A DNA stretch of 64,000 nucleotides. It comes from Lepus europaeus (Eukaryota > Chordata > Mammalia > Lagomorpha > Leporidae). The translations under genes and the position numbers were made by a program. The stretch lies in the NCBI RefSeq assembly GCF_033115175.1, contig NC_084850.1, positions 102,611,439-102,675,438 of the forward strand, given 5' to 3'. Of this stretch, positions 37,049-50,279 are shown one piece after another; position 1 is the first letter of the stretch, and each line of letters starts with the position of its first letter. The notes under the pieces were generated by a model, which saw only the letters and a program-made list of their open reading frames with translations, was not told the origin of the DNA and ran no database searches.

Positions 37049-37259
37049 AGAGAGAAATTAAAAAGTTTAAGCAAATCTGTGGATTTTAGAGCATTTCAGA
37101 TTCTGGGATTAGGAATGTTCAACAAGTAAAATCTATGCAAACATCCCAAAATAAAAAAAAATAAAAAAAAAAACCTCCAAAATCCAAAACACTTCTGGTC
37201 CCAAGCATTTCAGATATGGGATACTCAACTTTTAGGAAAGTACCTCCAAAAGTTTGTGG

Positions 37260-37556
37260 AGGGGTGGGCATTTAACCTAGTAGCTAAAATGAGGGATAAC
37301 ATGGCTGTATCTCATGGATGCATGGATCCCGGGTTTGTTTCTCAGCTCCCAATTCCACCTTCCTGCTAATGCAGAACCTGGGAGGCGGTGGTGATGGTTC
37401 AAGTAATAGAGTCCTGCCACATACAAAGGAGATATGGATTGAGTTCCTGGCTCCCAGCTTCAGCTGGCCAGGTCATCATGGGTATTTGGGAGTGAATCAG
37501 TGGATGTGAGAGCTGTGTGTGTGTTTATGTGTCTGAAATAATTTTTTTTCTGTTCC
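37260..37556 (+). mobile_element. CSINE, old
   Basis: GGGGTGGGCATTTAACCTAG start; TG repeat and T8 near the end. Confidence 0.78.
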
Positions 37557-37594
37557 CTACAATGGCAGCTTCCAGTGGATAGGGATATCTACTG

Positions 37595-37912
37595 TTTTTT
37601 TTTAAAGATTTATTTTATTATTTATTTGAAAGAGTTACAGAGGGAAGGAGGGAGAGAATGTCTTCCATCTACTGTTTCACTCCCCAAATGGCTGTGACGG
37701 CCAGAGCTGAGATGATCCAAAGCCAAGAGCTTCTTCCAGGTCTCCCACATGGCAGGGGCCCAAGGACTTGAACCAATCTCCACTGCTTTCACAGGTGCAT
37801 GAGCAGGGAGCTGGATCAGAAATGAAGCAGCCAGGGCTTCTACTGGCACCCATAGGGGATGTCGGTGCTGCGAGCCATGTCTTTAACCCGCTGCACTAGA
37901 GTCCAGGTCCCT
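37595..37912 (-). mobile_element. CSINE sharing 3' flank with the SINE at 34861
   Basis: The tail and the 24 bp beyond it (37571-37594) are the same as at 34836-34859, which is not part of the SINE consensus. Confidence 0.85.
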
Positions 37913-38031
37913 CAAATGATTTTTTTAAATTAATGAAGAACAGAATTTAAAGATAAGTTTGTTATTTTTAAATTTTTTATTTAATGTTGAAACCCATGCA
38001 AACACACAGGTCTTTAAAAAGTTTATGGAGG

Positions 38032-38355
38032 GGCCGGCGCCATGGCTTAACAGGCTAATCCTCCGCCCTGCGGCGCCGGCACACCGGGTTCTAGTCCCGG
38101 TTGGGGCGCCAGATTCTATCCCGGTTGCCCCTCTTCCAGGCCAGCTCTCTGCTATGGCCCGGGAAGGCAGTGGAGGATGGCCCAAGTGCTTGGGCCCTGC
38201 ACCCGCAAGGGAGACCAGGAGAGGCACCTGGCTCCTGGCTTCGGATCAGCGAGATGCGTAAGCCGCAGCGGCCACTGGAGGGTGAACCAACGGCAAAAAG
38301 GAAGACCTTTCTCTCTGTCTCTCTCTCTCTCACTATCCACTCTGCCTGTCAAAAA
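38032..38355 (+). mobile_element. CSINE2 with 16-bp target duplication
   Basis: AAAAAGTTTATGGAGG at 38016-38031 and 38356-38371. Confidence 0.94.
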
Positions 38356-38389
38356 AAAAAGTTTATGGAGGGAGAAGAGATGAAGACAG

Positions 38390-40430
38390 CACAACAAAGG
38401 AAGGACCACGTTTCCAGGAGATTGAGGGAAACAACACAGAAACTCTGAAAGCCAGCAGAGAGAAAGAGGAGCAAAGTGTGCTATAGCTCCTCCTCCAGCT
38501 CCTGGGCCAGAGTGTGTATGTGGGGGAGTCATCTTCCTGAGAAAAAGTAAGCCAAAAGCACCATGACGACCCTCGTCATGGTTGCAGACCAGCAGCCCTA
38601 ACTACAGGAGAATTCCACCTCATGGACTTTAAATCCAGTCTAGAAAGCAAACTAGGGTCTAAGTGACTACTTTGCTTCAAAAAAGGAACCGATATTTCCT
38701 TCCTCTGCCCATAAAGTGCCAGACCCGAGCTGCTGTGGTACAGTTGCTGCTAGACTCCATTCTGCCTTAGAAGACAGCAAGCAGCTCCATCATTACCAGA
38801 AGCCCCAGAGCCAGAGACAGGGCACTTCCCAAAGCAGAGCTGTGAGATTTCTAGGCACAAGCTCCAGAACTATGCTTGCTCACTCTGCATGATCCAGCGA
38901 GGTTCCACTGAGCTTCTTGGGGCTCAGTGGGAGGAGCAGCCCATAAATAAACCCAGATGAAGAGATCCAAGGAAGTCCCCTTCTGCATCTCTTGCACAGG
39001 GTGTTGGGTGGTCTAGGCACAAGTCCCAATGTCACCCCTTGCATGCCTTGTGGGAACAGGGGCAGTTTCCTCTGTGCCCTGCAGCTCTGGGACTGTTGCT
39101 GTGGGTACTACAACTCCTGGAATAACTCACACTCACGGGTGGGATCTGAAGAGCCCTACCATCATCCCTCTGCTTCAGACTGGCAACTGTCAACTCCACA
39201 ATCCCCAGACCTGAGGAAGCACCCCACTACATCCTGAAGCTCTAGGACTCTGACTATATTCCTCAGAGTTACAGGAATCCACCCCTATGGGATCTAGGAA
39301 AGAACCTACCTGTGTTCCACTGCTCCAGACCCACACCTGCCCATGCATAACCCCCAGCATAACCTGTACTCACCCCGTAGGACTGGGGCAAGGCTGCCTT
39401 CACAGCCCCCACTGCTGGGACTAAGGTTTTTCGGTGCTATAAGCTCAGCATCAATCACATCTACCCAGCAGAACATGGGAAAGATCTCATCCATATCACA
39501 AAGTCCCAGAGGCACAGCTATGGTTGCCATGAATGTCACCATCACTCAGGCTTGCCTGGCAGGACAAGGGGACAGCCCCCCATCCTGTGTTTTTTTTGAC
39601 TTTGTTTTCTTAATTGTTTCTGCCTATGCCTTGGATAAATACATATATATGCACTAATACACACACGTATCAGTATAGTATGTTTGCTTTTCTAAGTAGT
39701 AAATGTTATGGTTGATAATTTTCTTCTTCCAGCACTTTCACCATTTTGCTTCAAAGTAGCACAGTCTACTAACTTATCAGACATTGTTTCACACTGAATT
39801 GCCTTTGTGGGTCATCCTTGCGTTCTAGAACATTGACTGTTATAGGGCCCCAGGGCCCATCCTGTGTTCCACAGCACCAAGAATGTGGCTAGTCTTCACA
39901 AGCCCTAGGGTGATCAACACCAACTCCCTGGGGACTGAAGACATACCTTTGGAAGCCCAAGTCCACTTCAAAGTCACTAACCTCCACCAAACTGCCACTG
40001 ACCAGACAATTTTTTGTGGCATTCACAGATACTACTGCCATCAATTACAGCTAAAGAAATCACTTGGAGGTTATACCTTTGGGCTCACCTAGAATCAAAG
40101 CCAAAGCAACAACACAAGTGACACTTTGCATTCCATCTAAGCAAAACAATCTTTTCCAACAAAACCTACTCCAGAAAAAAGGAATTATTACACCAGATGT
40201 ACAGGCATCAACCTAGTGACATAGGAAACATAAAGAAGGAAATGTGACATCTCCAAAAGAACACAATAGTTCTCTAGAAATAGATCCTGACTGGAAGGGA
40301 CTCTATAAAATGACTGAAAAAGAATTGAAAATAATGATCCCGCAGAAACTCAATGAGATGCAATAGAACACAGTTTAAAGAAAAGAGGAAAACAATGCAT
40401 GAGAAATTCAACAAAGAGACAGAAATGTTA
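38390..40430 (+). mobile_element. old L1 5' UTR/ORF1-leader region
   Basis: Moderately GC-rich sequence ending in A-rich text typical of ancient L1 5' leaders (ACTGAAAAAGAATTGAAAATAATG, AACTCAATGAGATGCAA..., AAATTCAACAAAGAGACAGAAAT). It runs straight into an ORF2 3' segment at about 40430, so the element lost most of ORF1 and ORF2. The 5' limit is uncertain. A foreign 264-bp insertion lies at 39592-39855. Confidence 0.55.
39592..39855 (-). mobile_element. 264-bp retroposed insertion of unknown source
   Basis: Flanked by a perfect 13-bp duplication CCCATCCTGTGTT at 39579-39591 and 39856-39868, and begins with T7 on the plus strand, so it is an A-tailed, L1-mobilised insertion in minus orientation. 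The body is unlike CSINE, L1 or MIR, and I do not recognise a parent transcript. It may be the truncated 3' end of an mRNA or a small RNA. Confidence 0.6.
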
Positions 40431-40591
40431 TACACTGTTGGTGGGAATGTAAATTAGTACAGCCACTATGGAACAGTATGGAGAGTCCTTAAAAGTCTGA
40501 AAATAGAACTGCCATATGATCCAGCAATCCCACTATTGGTATGTATCCAAAAGACATGAAATCATTTATTATCAAAGATATACCTGCTAGG

Positions 40592-40924
40592 GGTCGGTGC
40601 TGTGATGGAGTGGGTAAAGCCGCCACCTGCAGTGCCAGCATCCCATATGGGAACTGGTTCGAGTCCCAGCTGTTCCACTTCCAATCCAGCTCTCCGCTAT
40701 GGCCTGGGAAAGTAGTAGAAAATGGCCCAAGTTCTTGGGCCCCTGCACCTGCATGGGAGACCTGGAAGAAACTCCTGGCTCCTGGCTTTGGATTGGCACA
40801 GTTCTGGCCGTTGCAGCCATCTGGGGAATGAACCAGTGGATGGAAGACCTCTCATCTCTCTCTTTCTTCCTCTGCCTCTCTGTAACTCTGTCTTTTAAAT
40901 AAATAAATCTTTTTTTAAAGAGAG
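40592..40924 (+). mobile_element. CSINE inside L1
   Basis: GGGTCGGTGCTGTGATGGAG to AATAAATAAATCTTTT; L1 ORF2 text resumes after a GATACCTGCTAG/GATGCCTGCTAG duplication. Confidence 0.9.
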
Positions 40925-41252
40925 AGAGATGCCTGCTAGACCATGCTTATCATAGCACTGTTCACAATAGCCCAAGATATGGAATCAACCAAGATGTCCA
41001 ACATCAGATGAATGTATAAAGAAAACGTGGTACATATGTGCAATGGAATACTACTCACCCATTAAAAAAAAGAATGAAATCCTGCCTTTTGCAGCAACAT
41101 AAATTGAACTGAAGGACATAATCTTAAGTGAAATAAGCCACATACATAAAGACAAATACTGTATGTTTCTCCCTCACATGTGGAAACTAAAAAATGGAAC
41201 AAAACATAGAACCAACCTCAATTTGAACATAAAATAGTTATTAGTGATTTCT

Positions 41253-41568
41253 TTCTTTTTTTTTTTTGACAGGCAGAGTGGACAGTGAGAGAGATAGACA
41301 GAGAGAAAGGTCTTCCTTTGCCGTTGGTTCACCCTCCAATGGCCGCCGCGCTGATCCGATGGCAGGAGCCAGGTGCTTCTCCTGGTCTCCCATGGGATAC
41401 AGGGCCCAAGTACTTGGGCCATCCTCCACTGCACTCCCTGGGCCATAGCAGAGAGCTGGCCTGGAAGAGGGGCAACCGGGACAGAATCCGGCGCCCCAAC
41501 CGGGACTAGAACCCGGTGTGCCAGCGCCGCAAGGTGGAAGATTAGCCTAGTGAGCCGCGGCGCCGGCC
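41253..41568 (-). mobile_element. CSINE2 inside L1 with 13-bp target duplication
   Basis: ATTAGTGATTTCT at 41240-41252 and 41569-41581. Confidence 0.94.
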
Positions 41569-41852
41569 ATTAGTGATTTCTAGAGGCTGGAAAGAGTAGA
41601 GGGGGATGGAGGGAATTAGGATTAAAAAACAGGAGAACCTTGGTATGGTTCATTAATTATGACAAATGTATTATACTAATATATTAATAGGGGAAACTAT
41701 GTAGTTTACAGATTTACAGCAAATATATTCATTATGTTAACAATAGGGGAGGCTGGGTGTTGGGTATATGGGAACTCTTTGTAGTACTTCACAAATTTTG
41801 TTTTATAAATTTAAAATTATTCTGAAATGAAAAGTGGAAAAAAGTTCACGGA

Positions 41853-42100
41853 GGGGCAGGTATTTGGTACAACAGTTAAGACACTGCTTGAGATGTCAGA
41901 ATGACTAAGCTTGAGTCCTGGCTCTGCTCCCAATACCAGCTTTCCTGCTAATGTGTACCCTGGGAGGCAGCAAGTGACAGCTCAAGTGGGTGGATCCTTG
42001 CTACCCAGATGGGAGATCGGGATTGACGTCCTGGCAACCATGCATTTGGGGAGTGAACTAAAGGATATGTGCTCTCTCTACTTCTCAAATAAAAATTTTT
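41853..42100 (+). mobile_element. CSINE whose tail was the HNRNPA3 insertion site
   Basis: GGAGGGGCAGGTATTTGGTA start; its CTCAAATAAAAA tail is duplicated on the far side of the retrocopy at 43591-43608. Confidence 0.82.
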
Positions 42101-43606
<1,506 letters not shown>

Positions 43607-43710
43607 TTAAATAAAAATTTAAAACAATAGTTCATGGAAATGTCTAATGTGAACAACTATATGTGGATTTCAATTTTTTATACCAACATAAACTTTTACT
43701 TTAATTTAAC

Positions 43711-43980
43711 TTAAAAATACTCAGAGGCAGAGAGACAGATGGATTGAGTGCTCTTATGCTGGTTCACTCTCCAAATATCCACAGTGGCAGGGACTGGACA
43801 AAGCTAAAGCCGGGAGCCTGGAACACAATCCAGGTCTCCCACATGGATGGCAGGAACCCAACTACTTGAGACATTACTGCTGCTCCAGCGTGTGCATTAG
43901 TAGGAGGATAGAATCAGGAGCTGCAGCTGGGAATTAGACTCTGGCATTCCACTGTGAGCCATGACAACCTAACTGGCATC
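43711..43980 (-). mobile_element. CSINE, old
   Basis: Lies between the two processed pseudogenes; degenerate tail, GGGAGCCTGGAACACAATCC body. Confidence 0.78.
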
Positions 43981-44570
43981 TTTTTTTTTTTTACTTCATT
44001 AAAATACTGAGTTTATTTCATATGTATATTTGTCTCCCCACCATTTCCACATCTGACCACTGCTACTACTCTGTCCTATCATAACATTCCATACGTACTT
44101 AAAACCAAGCAAAAGGTGGAGTTCCTTCTTTAAAAACTAAACAGGCATTTTGGACAACACATTCTTGGCAATGGAACCTGGACAACATTTATCAAACACG
44201 GTAGGGAAAGTTCTCACTCTGCATTATAAAAAGGACAGCCAGATATCAACTGTCACAGAAATGAATAAGACAGAAAATTTTAACGAACTGTTTAAACTAT
44301 TGTCTTAAAGAGACTTCCTCCACTGCCAAAGATCTTGAATAGCCTCCTGGTCAGTCATCCGGAAGCAATTCTTCACATAATTGATGAATTTGGCTTCCAC
44401 TTTGGGAAGAGAACCACCTTTTTCTATACTTGCTTGCATTTTTGCTTTAATATCTTCTACAGACTAGGTCCTTTTGGTGTTTTAGGAGTTTTTTTCCTGT
44501 TTTTTGAAGGATTCTTGACTTTTTGATCTTGGTGTTGATGATTTTGAGTCCTTTCAGTCTTTTACTGGAA
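43981..44570 (-). pseudogene. NPM1P: NPM1 (nucleophosmin) processed pseudogene, 5'-truncated
   Basis: The minus strand encodes the C-terminal end of nucleophosmin, the nucleolar histone chaperone: ...[28 protein letters not shown] and [16 protein letters not shown], then a stop at about 44308. The tryptophan pair needed for nucleolar localisation is intact in the conceptual peptide. Upstream, a one-base loss in GGACCTAGTCTG breaks the frame before EDIKAKM. Only about the last 90 codons are present; homology fades at about 44570, as expected for a 5'-truncated reverse transcript. The 3' UTR runs to an AATAAA (complement of about 44011-44016) and an A tail (43981-43992) that abuts an old SINE. 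No introns. Not functional. Confidence 0.9.
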
Positions 44571-44689
44571 AGGCAAAACAACTTTACCAGTGAGGTGTAG
44601 TTGGGCACAAAATATAAATTGAAACCCCATTCCCCGGAAATTTCTACTCCTTATACTTTTTCCCTTCATCAATACTTTATCTGGGTGAA

Positions 44690-45265
44690 GAAATTGGGAC
44701 TCTCATATATTGCTGATGGAAATATAAAATCGTACAGATAGTTTGATTTTTGCCAGTTGCTCAAAAAGTTAAACACAGAGTTACCATATGACCCAGCAAT
44801 TGAACTCCTAGGTATATATCCAAGAGAAATTAAAAATATGCCCGCACAAAAATCTGTAAACAAATGTTCAGAGTAGCATTCTTAACAACAGCTAAAAAGT
44901 AGAAACAATACAAATGTTCCCATCAATGGGTAATAAAATGCAGTATACTTACACAATGGAATGTTTGGCAATGAAAAGGAGTAAAGTACTGATACATGCT
45001 ACAATATGGATGAATCTCAAAAACATGCTAAGTGAAAGAAGCCAGTCACAAAATGCCACATATTATGATTCTGTTGATAAGAAATGACCAAATAGGCAAA
45101 TCTATAGAGATAGAAAATAAATTTGTGATTTTCAGGAGCTGGGGAAGTGGGAATGGAGGGTGACTACTAATGGGTATAAGGATTATTTTTACAGGGATCA
45201 AAATGTTCTAAAATTAGATCCTAGTGATAGTTGAATAAACTTGTGAACTTGTTAAAAAACAATGA
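44690..45265 (+). mobile_element. L1 ORF2 3' end fragment
   Basis: Starts within ORF2 (TTGGGACTCTCATATATTGC, TTACCATATGACCCAGCAAT) and passes into 3' UTR sequence. Heavily mutated; follows directly upstream of the NPM1 retrocopy. Confidence 0.85.
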
Positions 45266-45279
45266 ACTGTATTTTTTCT

Positions 45280-45613
45280 AAAAAGAAGATTTATTTGAAA
45301 GGCAGAGTGACAAAGAGAACGAGGGAGAGACACAGAGAGATAGGGGTCTCCCATCCCCCACTGGCTCAACCCCCAAATGCCTGCAACAGCCTGGGCTGAG
45401 CCAGGCCAAAGCCAGGAGCCTGGAACTCCATCCAGGTCTCCGACATGGGTAGTAGGGACCTAAGTACTTGGGCCATTATCTGCTAACTTCCCAGGCACAT
45501 TAGCAGGAAGCTGGATCAGAAGTGGAATAGCCAGGACATAAAGCAGTACTCTGATACAGGACCCAAGCATCCCAAGTGGCAGTTTAACCCTCTGTGCCAC
45601 AACCCCTGCCCTG
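45280..45613 (-). mobile_element. CSINE
   Basis: AAGATTTATTTGAAAGGCAG to CACAACCCCTGCCCTG. Confidence 0.86.
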
Positions 45614-45820
45614 AATTGGATAGTTTAAATGGGTAAATTTAATGACATATATCTCAAAAAGGCTATTCTTAAATAACTAGCATTTCCTTTAAACAACATA
45701 ACTTCAGTGTAGAGGATTTAAAACATTTTGGCAAATTCTTTGACACTCCTCCCATCAAGTGGTCCCCTCCACTTGGACCTGGGTGAACATCTGTGAGCAT
45801 CTCAACAAACAGAATGTGGG

Positions 45821-46140
45821 GGCCAGAGCTGTGGCATAGCGGGTAAAGCTGCCACCTGCAATGCTGGCACCCCATATGGGTGCCAGTTCGAGTCCCAGCT
45901 GCTCCACTTCCGATCCAGTTCTCTGCTATGGCCTGGGAAAGCATTTGGGCCCCTGCACCCCTGTGGGAGACCCGGAGGAAGCTCCTGGCTCCTGCCTTCG
46001 GATCGGCCCAGCTCTGGCCATTGTGGCCATTTGGGGAATGAAGCTGATGGAAGACCTCTTTCTCTCTCTGCCTCTCCTTTCTCTGTGTAACTCTGACTTT
46101 CAAATAAAACAAATAAATCTTTAAAAAAACAAAACAAAAC
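45821..46140 (+). mobile_element. CSINE inside MLT1
   Basis: GGGGGCCAGAGCTGTGGCAT to (CAAAA)n; ACAGAATGTGG/ACAGATTGTGG flanks. Confidence 0.9.
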
Positions 46141-46227
46141 AAAACAAAAACACAGATTGTGGCAGATGTAATGCTGCCACTTTCTTAAGTCAAATTAAGT
46201 GACTTAAGATTCACTTAAGAAGCTAGT

Positions 46228-46515
46228 TACGAGCAAGCAAGCAATTAGCCTAGCAGTTAAGATACACATGCTTCACACCAGGATATTTGTGTTCCATTAG
46301 TGGATCCAGACTCCCGTTTCCTGCTAATGCAGACTCTTGGAGGCACAGATAATGGCTCAACTGATTGGGTCCCTGTCACTCATGTAGGAGACCTGAATTG
46401 AGTTCCCAGCTCCTGGCTTTGGCCCAATCCTGGTCTCAACCATTGTGGGCATCTGAAGAGTGACCAAGTAGATGAGAGCTCTCTCAATCTGCCTTGCAAA
46501 TAAAAGATTTCCAAA
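46228..46515 (+). mobile_element. CSINE, old, inside MLT1
   Basis: GCAAGCAATTAGCCTAGCAG start; TTGCAAATAAAAGATTT end. Confidence 0.78.
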
Positions 46516-47390
46516 AAGAAGCCAGTAGTAAAAAACACGCAGCTTTCACCAGTCGCTAGGGATGCCTGCCCTTATACTGTGACAAAGCTTGGGCTACACA
46601 GAGGAGGCAGCTGGCCCTCAGCCTCAGCTGATCTCCTAGCCGAAAGCCAGCATCAACCTGCAAGCCAGTTAAGTAGTTAAGCCATCTTGAAAACAGATCC
46701 TTCAGCTCAAGCTGCTACAACGATGCCACATTAGGCAGAGTGAACCCTGCTTAGGCTTACACAAACTGCAGAGTTGTGAACAAAATAAATACAGGTGATT
46801 GTTTAAATCCATTACATTTTGGTGATTTGGTATACAGCAATGGATAACTAGAACAGCTTCTACACTTAAAAGAAAGCTAAAAACAGCATCTAGCCTCCTA
46901 TTCAGTATAGATACCTCTCTCTAGTAAGTTACCATCCAATCTCTGAATGTTTTGATTAACATGGAGATCAACTCCTCACAAAGCCTCCTCTTCCACTGAT
47001 GAACAACTCTGGGGATTATGATCTGCCTTATATTAATACCAGTTGTGTCCTACACAACCTCAGGTCCAACTCTGTCCTCACAGTGACTATTACTGCCTAA
47101 CCCCTCTTTTTCAGGACAGGCTTTTACCTTTCTAAATCCCAGATAAATCTTTAGCATTGTCCTGATTCATAGCCAAGGACTATGAAATGCACAAGTTGGC
47201 TGCCTTACCCAGTTAGACATCAGACACCTGAATTTCTGATATAATATTTTTATGTAGCACTATTTCTGCCAAATATAAAACAAATGTAACAGATACAAGA
47301 TCTGTTGTTCATACACAAGACATAAATTTCATATTTACACCATCATTGTTTAGAGAACTGATACTTATTTCTTATTGATTGATTGATTTT

Positions 47391-47730
47391 TTTTAAAAAA
47401 TTTTTTACAGAGTGGACAGTGAGAGAGAGAGAGACAGAGAGAAAGGTCTTCCTTTGCCGTTGGTTCACCCTCCAATGGCCGCCGCGGTAGGCGCGCTGCG
47501 GCCGGCGCACCGCGCTGATCCGATGGCAGGAGCCAGGTGCTTCTCCTGGTCTCCCATGGGGTGCAAGGCCCAAGCACTTGGGCCATCCTCCACTGCACTC
47601 CCTGGCCACAGCAGAGAGCTGGCCTGGAAGAGGGGCAACCGGGACAGAATCCGGCGCCCCAACCGGGACTAGAACCCGGTGTGCCGGCGCCGCAAGGCGG
47701 AGGATTAGCCTAGTGAGCCGCGGCACCAGC
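47391..47730 (-). mobile_element. CSINE2 with 17-bp target duplication
   Basis: ATTGATTGATTGATTTT at 47374-47390 and 47731-47747. Confidence 0.94.
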
Positions 47731-48821
47731 ATTGATTGATTGATTTTAATACTTATTTCTATCAGCCAGGCGGAGTAGTATTGGCACGAATAATGGGCAA
47801 ATGAAAACTACTTTTCTGTACCTCTCATCTTCATCTTATTCGCACTTAAATATTTCTTGTTTTAACTTCAAAAAACCAGTAGGCTCTTTGAGGGCAGGGA
47901 GAAGTCATAATTTTGAGTTTTACTTGGCATTTGAAAATATATTGAATAATTTACTAGCTATGGGAGGCAGCATACAGATAACAAGCATAAAAGCATTTCT
48001 TTCCAAATGATTTAAACACATATTTTACAATCCAAAAATATTTCCCATCAGTGTAGTAAATGTATAATCAGCTTTTTTTCTTTTTCAAAGTCAGCCACAA
48101 CAGAAAATGAACTTCCACTGTTGACTACAGTATGTCAGTTGCCATGACAACACTTAACTACCCAAACATTCTTTCTAATTGAGACAATTTCACTTCACTT
48201 CATTCCCCTAAGACTGACCCAATTATACAACAGAAAATCCAAAACCCAGGGGGTGCCCCTCAATAAAGATACTCTGATTACACAACCTAAGGAAAAACTT
48301 AAATACCACTTGTCCTAGTTGCAAGGGAACTTTTCAGGCAACCCATTTTGTTTTCATATCAAAGTATTACAAGTTGAATGGTAATTGTCTGATGTAGCCT
48401 TAAAATTGCACATGCTATACTCTATGACATTACTGAAGCCTAATCTTTTAAAACAAACCATTTCTGTGAATACACTTTCAGCATATCTCATTTATGTTCT
48501 CTGGGCTGTATTGGTATCTGATTTCTTCTAAGGTATAAAGTCTTCTAGGAGCAAGCAAGACTATGCACAATAGAAGTATAATTGGATTAATATGAAACAT
48601 TTGCACACTTGCCCAAATAGACCTCATGGGAGATAAGGAACTAGAAAAAAAACTTTGAGATCATATAAAACTTAACAAGCTATAATAAATGAGGCATCTT
48701 TAAGAGAATTCCTAGTAATTCCAAAAGGAAAAAAAAAGTCCAAAAAGAACAGGCAATGTTGGGATACAGAGTATCTTCATTGTTTCAAAAATGTAAATCG
48801 ACTTGTTTTCAGAATACAAGG

Positions 48822-48915
48822 CTCATTTAGTTAGAAAATTTTTGACAGTTGAGTTGATCAAGATTTTAACTTCTATTATACACACACTCAAAAGCATGAG
48901 CTTATTTTACATATC
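48822..48915. repeat. direct repeat copy A in RP2 intron 1
   Basis: About 94 bp repeated, with roughly 12 differences, at 49466-49559. The best shared blocks are GTTGAGTTGAT, GAGATTTTAACTT-like and AAAAGCATGAGCTTATTTT. Confidence 0.85.
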
Positions 48916-49465
48916 CATTTCTTGTATCTCTGCAACAACAGTACCTAGCAGTAGTCTCACAAAAATGTTCTCTACAAGTTCTAAACAGCATCTATAACTC
49001 AAAGTTTTCTACAGGTTCATTTTGGGGTGGGGGTGGGGAATGCTTAGATGCTAGAGTTTGTTGTTCTTTTCTTTAATGCATTTACTTAGCTAACGAGCAA
49101 AAGGAGGAAAAAAAAATCACAGAACACACCTACTTACCTTAAAGAGGGATTAACAAGGGAGCCCAACTAACCTGAACCTTATGTTAATAAAGGTTAACTG
49201 TAAGGCAATTTACTAGGAAACGATGAGTCATAGGCAACCAAAACTACTACTATAAATAAAAAATAAAAGCACTTTAGTTTTAGCTTATGACTTGAAAACA
49301 AAAAGCTCAAATAAAAATAAAACACAGCTTTCTGTCAGATAGTTCAAGCTTAAAGAGCACTGTTAGAAATCCTAAGGCTGAGGGAAATGAATCTTTTAAA
49401 AACCACCCACCAAACTTGAAAACATGGGTGCAATCTTCTTGTAAAGTCCAACAGACATCACAGTA

Positions 49466-49559
49466 CTCATTCAGTTAGAAAAGTTTTGATAGTTGAGTTG
49501 ATTGAGATTTTAACTTGTGTTATACACATACGCAAAAGCATGAGCTTATTTTTGATATC
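49466..49559. repeat. direct repeat copy B in RP2 intron 1
   Basis: Second copy, same orientation, 644 bp from copy A. It has no A tail and no SINE or L1 similarity. Confidence 0.85.
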
Positions 49560-50279
49560 AATATCATCAAATGCTGCTACCCAGTAAGCATAACCAGGTG
49601 ACCCAAGTGGGGTCTGAGAACCAGGGGCAGGAAGACAGGGCTAACAAGTCTGGAAAGAAAAAGAAAAAAAGCATCTACACTCCTAAATGTGACATCTTCT
49701 GGAGAACCGAGTTTACACGAATCACTACTGCTGGGGATTGCACCTCAACACAAAAAGTCTATGATATCAAAATATTAATAAGACATTTACTATAAAGTAG
49801 TCTGGGGGTAAAGATCTGGTGCTAAGCAAGGAGTTAACTGTTCCTAATGTTTATTAAAATAAATTTCTCACTTGGAAAGAGAAAGGCAATTAAGTCTATC
49901 AAAGCATTTTACTAAGCACAAATGGAGAACTATGTAGAAAGAGGAAGCATGATGAAATGTATGACTAAGTGTGTTTTGTGGAAGACCAGTGGACGTTTTG
50001 AAAACTTTTTTGTTTTCTGGCTCTATAGGTATACAAAAGTCCAAAATTAGAGCGCTTTCCACCTTACACACACATTCCAAGGCTCACTCCATTTTCATCA
50101 CTGCTTCCGGGTAACTAGACGAGGAGGAAGAGCAACGCTGGACTTTAAACTTAGTAACTGAGAAAATTCACCCAGCCAATCTGTCATGAGGCACCAGAGA
50201 TTTACCGGGGAAAGCAGACAAGAGAAAACAGCCACAGAACACAAGCCGCGAAAGAGATGAGTATCAGCCCCATGTGTAA

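Larger units (their letters stand above)
40431..41850 (+). mobile_element. L1 ORF2 3' end and 3' UTR
   Basis: Classical L1 tail text (TGTTGGTGGGAATGTAAATT, ATGATCCAGCAATCCCACTA, ATAGCCCAAGATATGGAATC, GGAATACTACTCACCC) ending in GGGTATATGGGAACTCTTTG. Two SINEs are inserted (40592-40924 and 41253-41568). Confidence 0.87.
45690..46860 (+). mobile_element. MLT1-type LTR (ERVL-MaLR), interrupted by two SINEs
   Basis: LTR phrases CTCCCATCAAGTGGTCCCCT, CAGAATGTGG, GCCAGCATCAACCTGC and the ending TTTGGTATACAGCAATGGAT. CSINEs at 45821-46140 and 46228-46515 split it. No viral coding sequence is next to it. Confidence 0.75.

Noticed and set aside
49571-49795. 74-codon ORF just after direct repeat copy B
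   Set aside because: Lys-rich composition and no family resemblance; no poly(A) or target duplication to mark it as a retrocopy.
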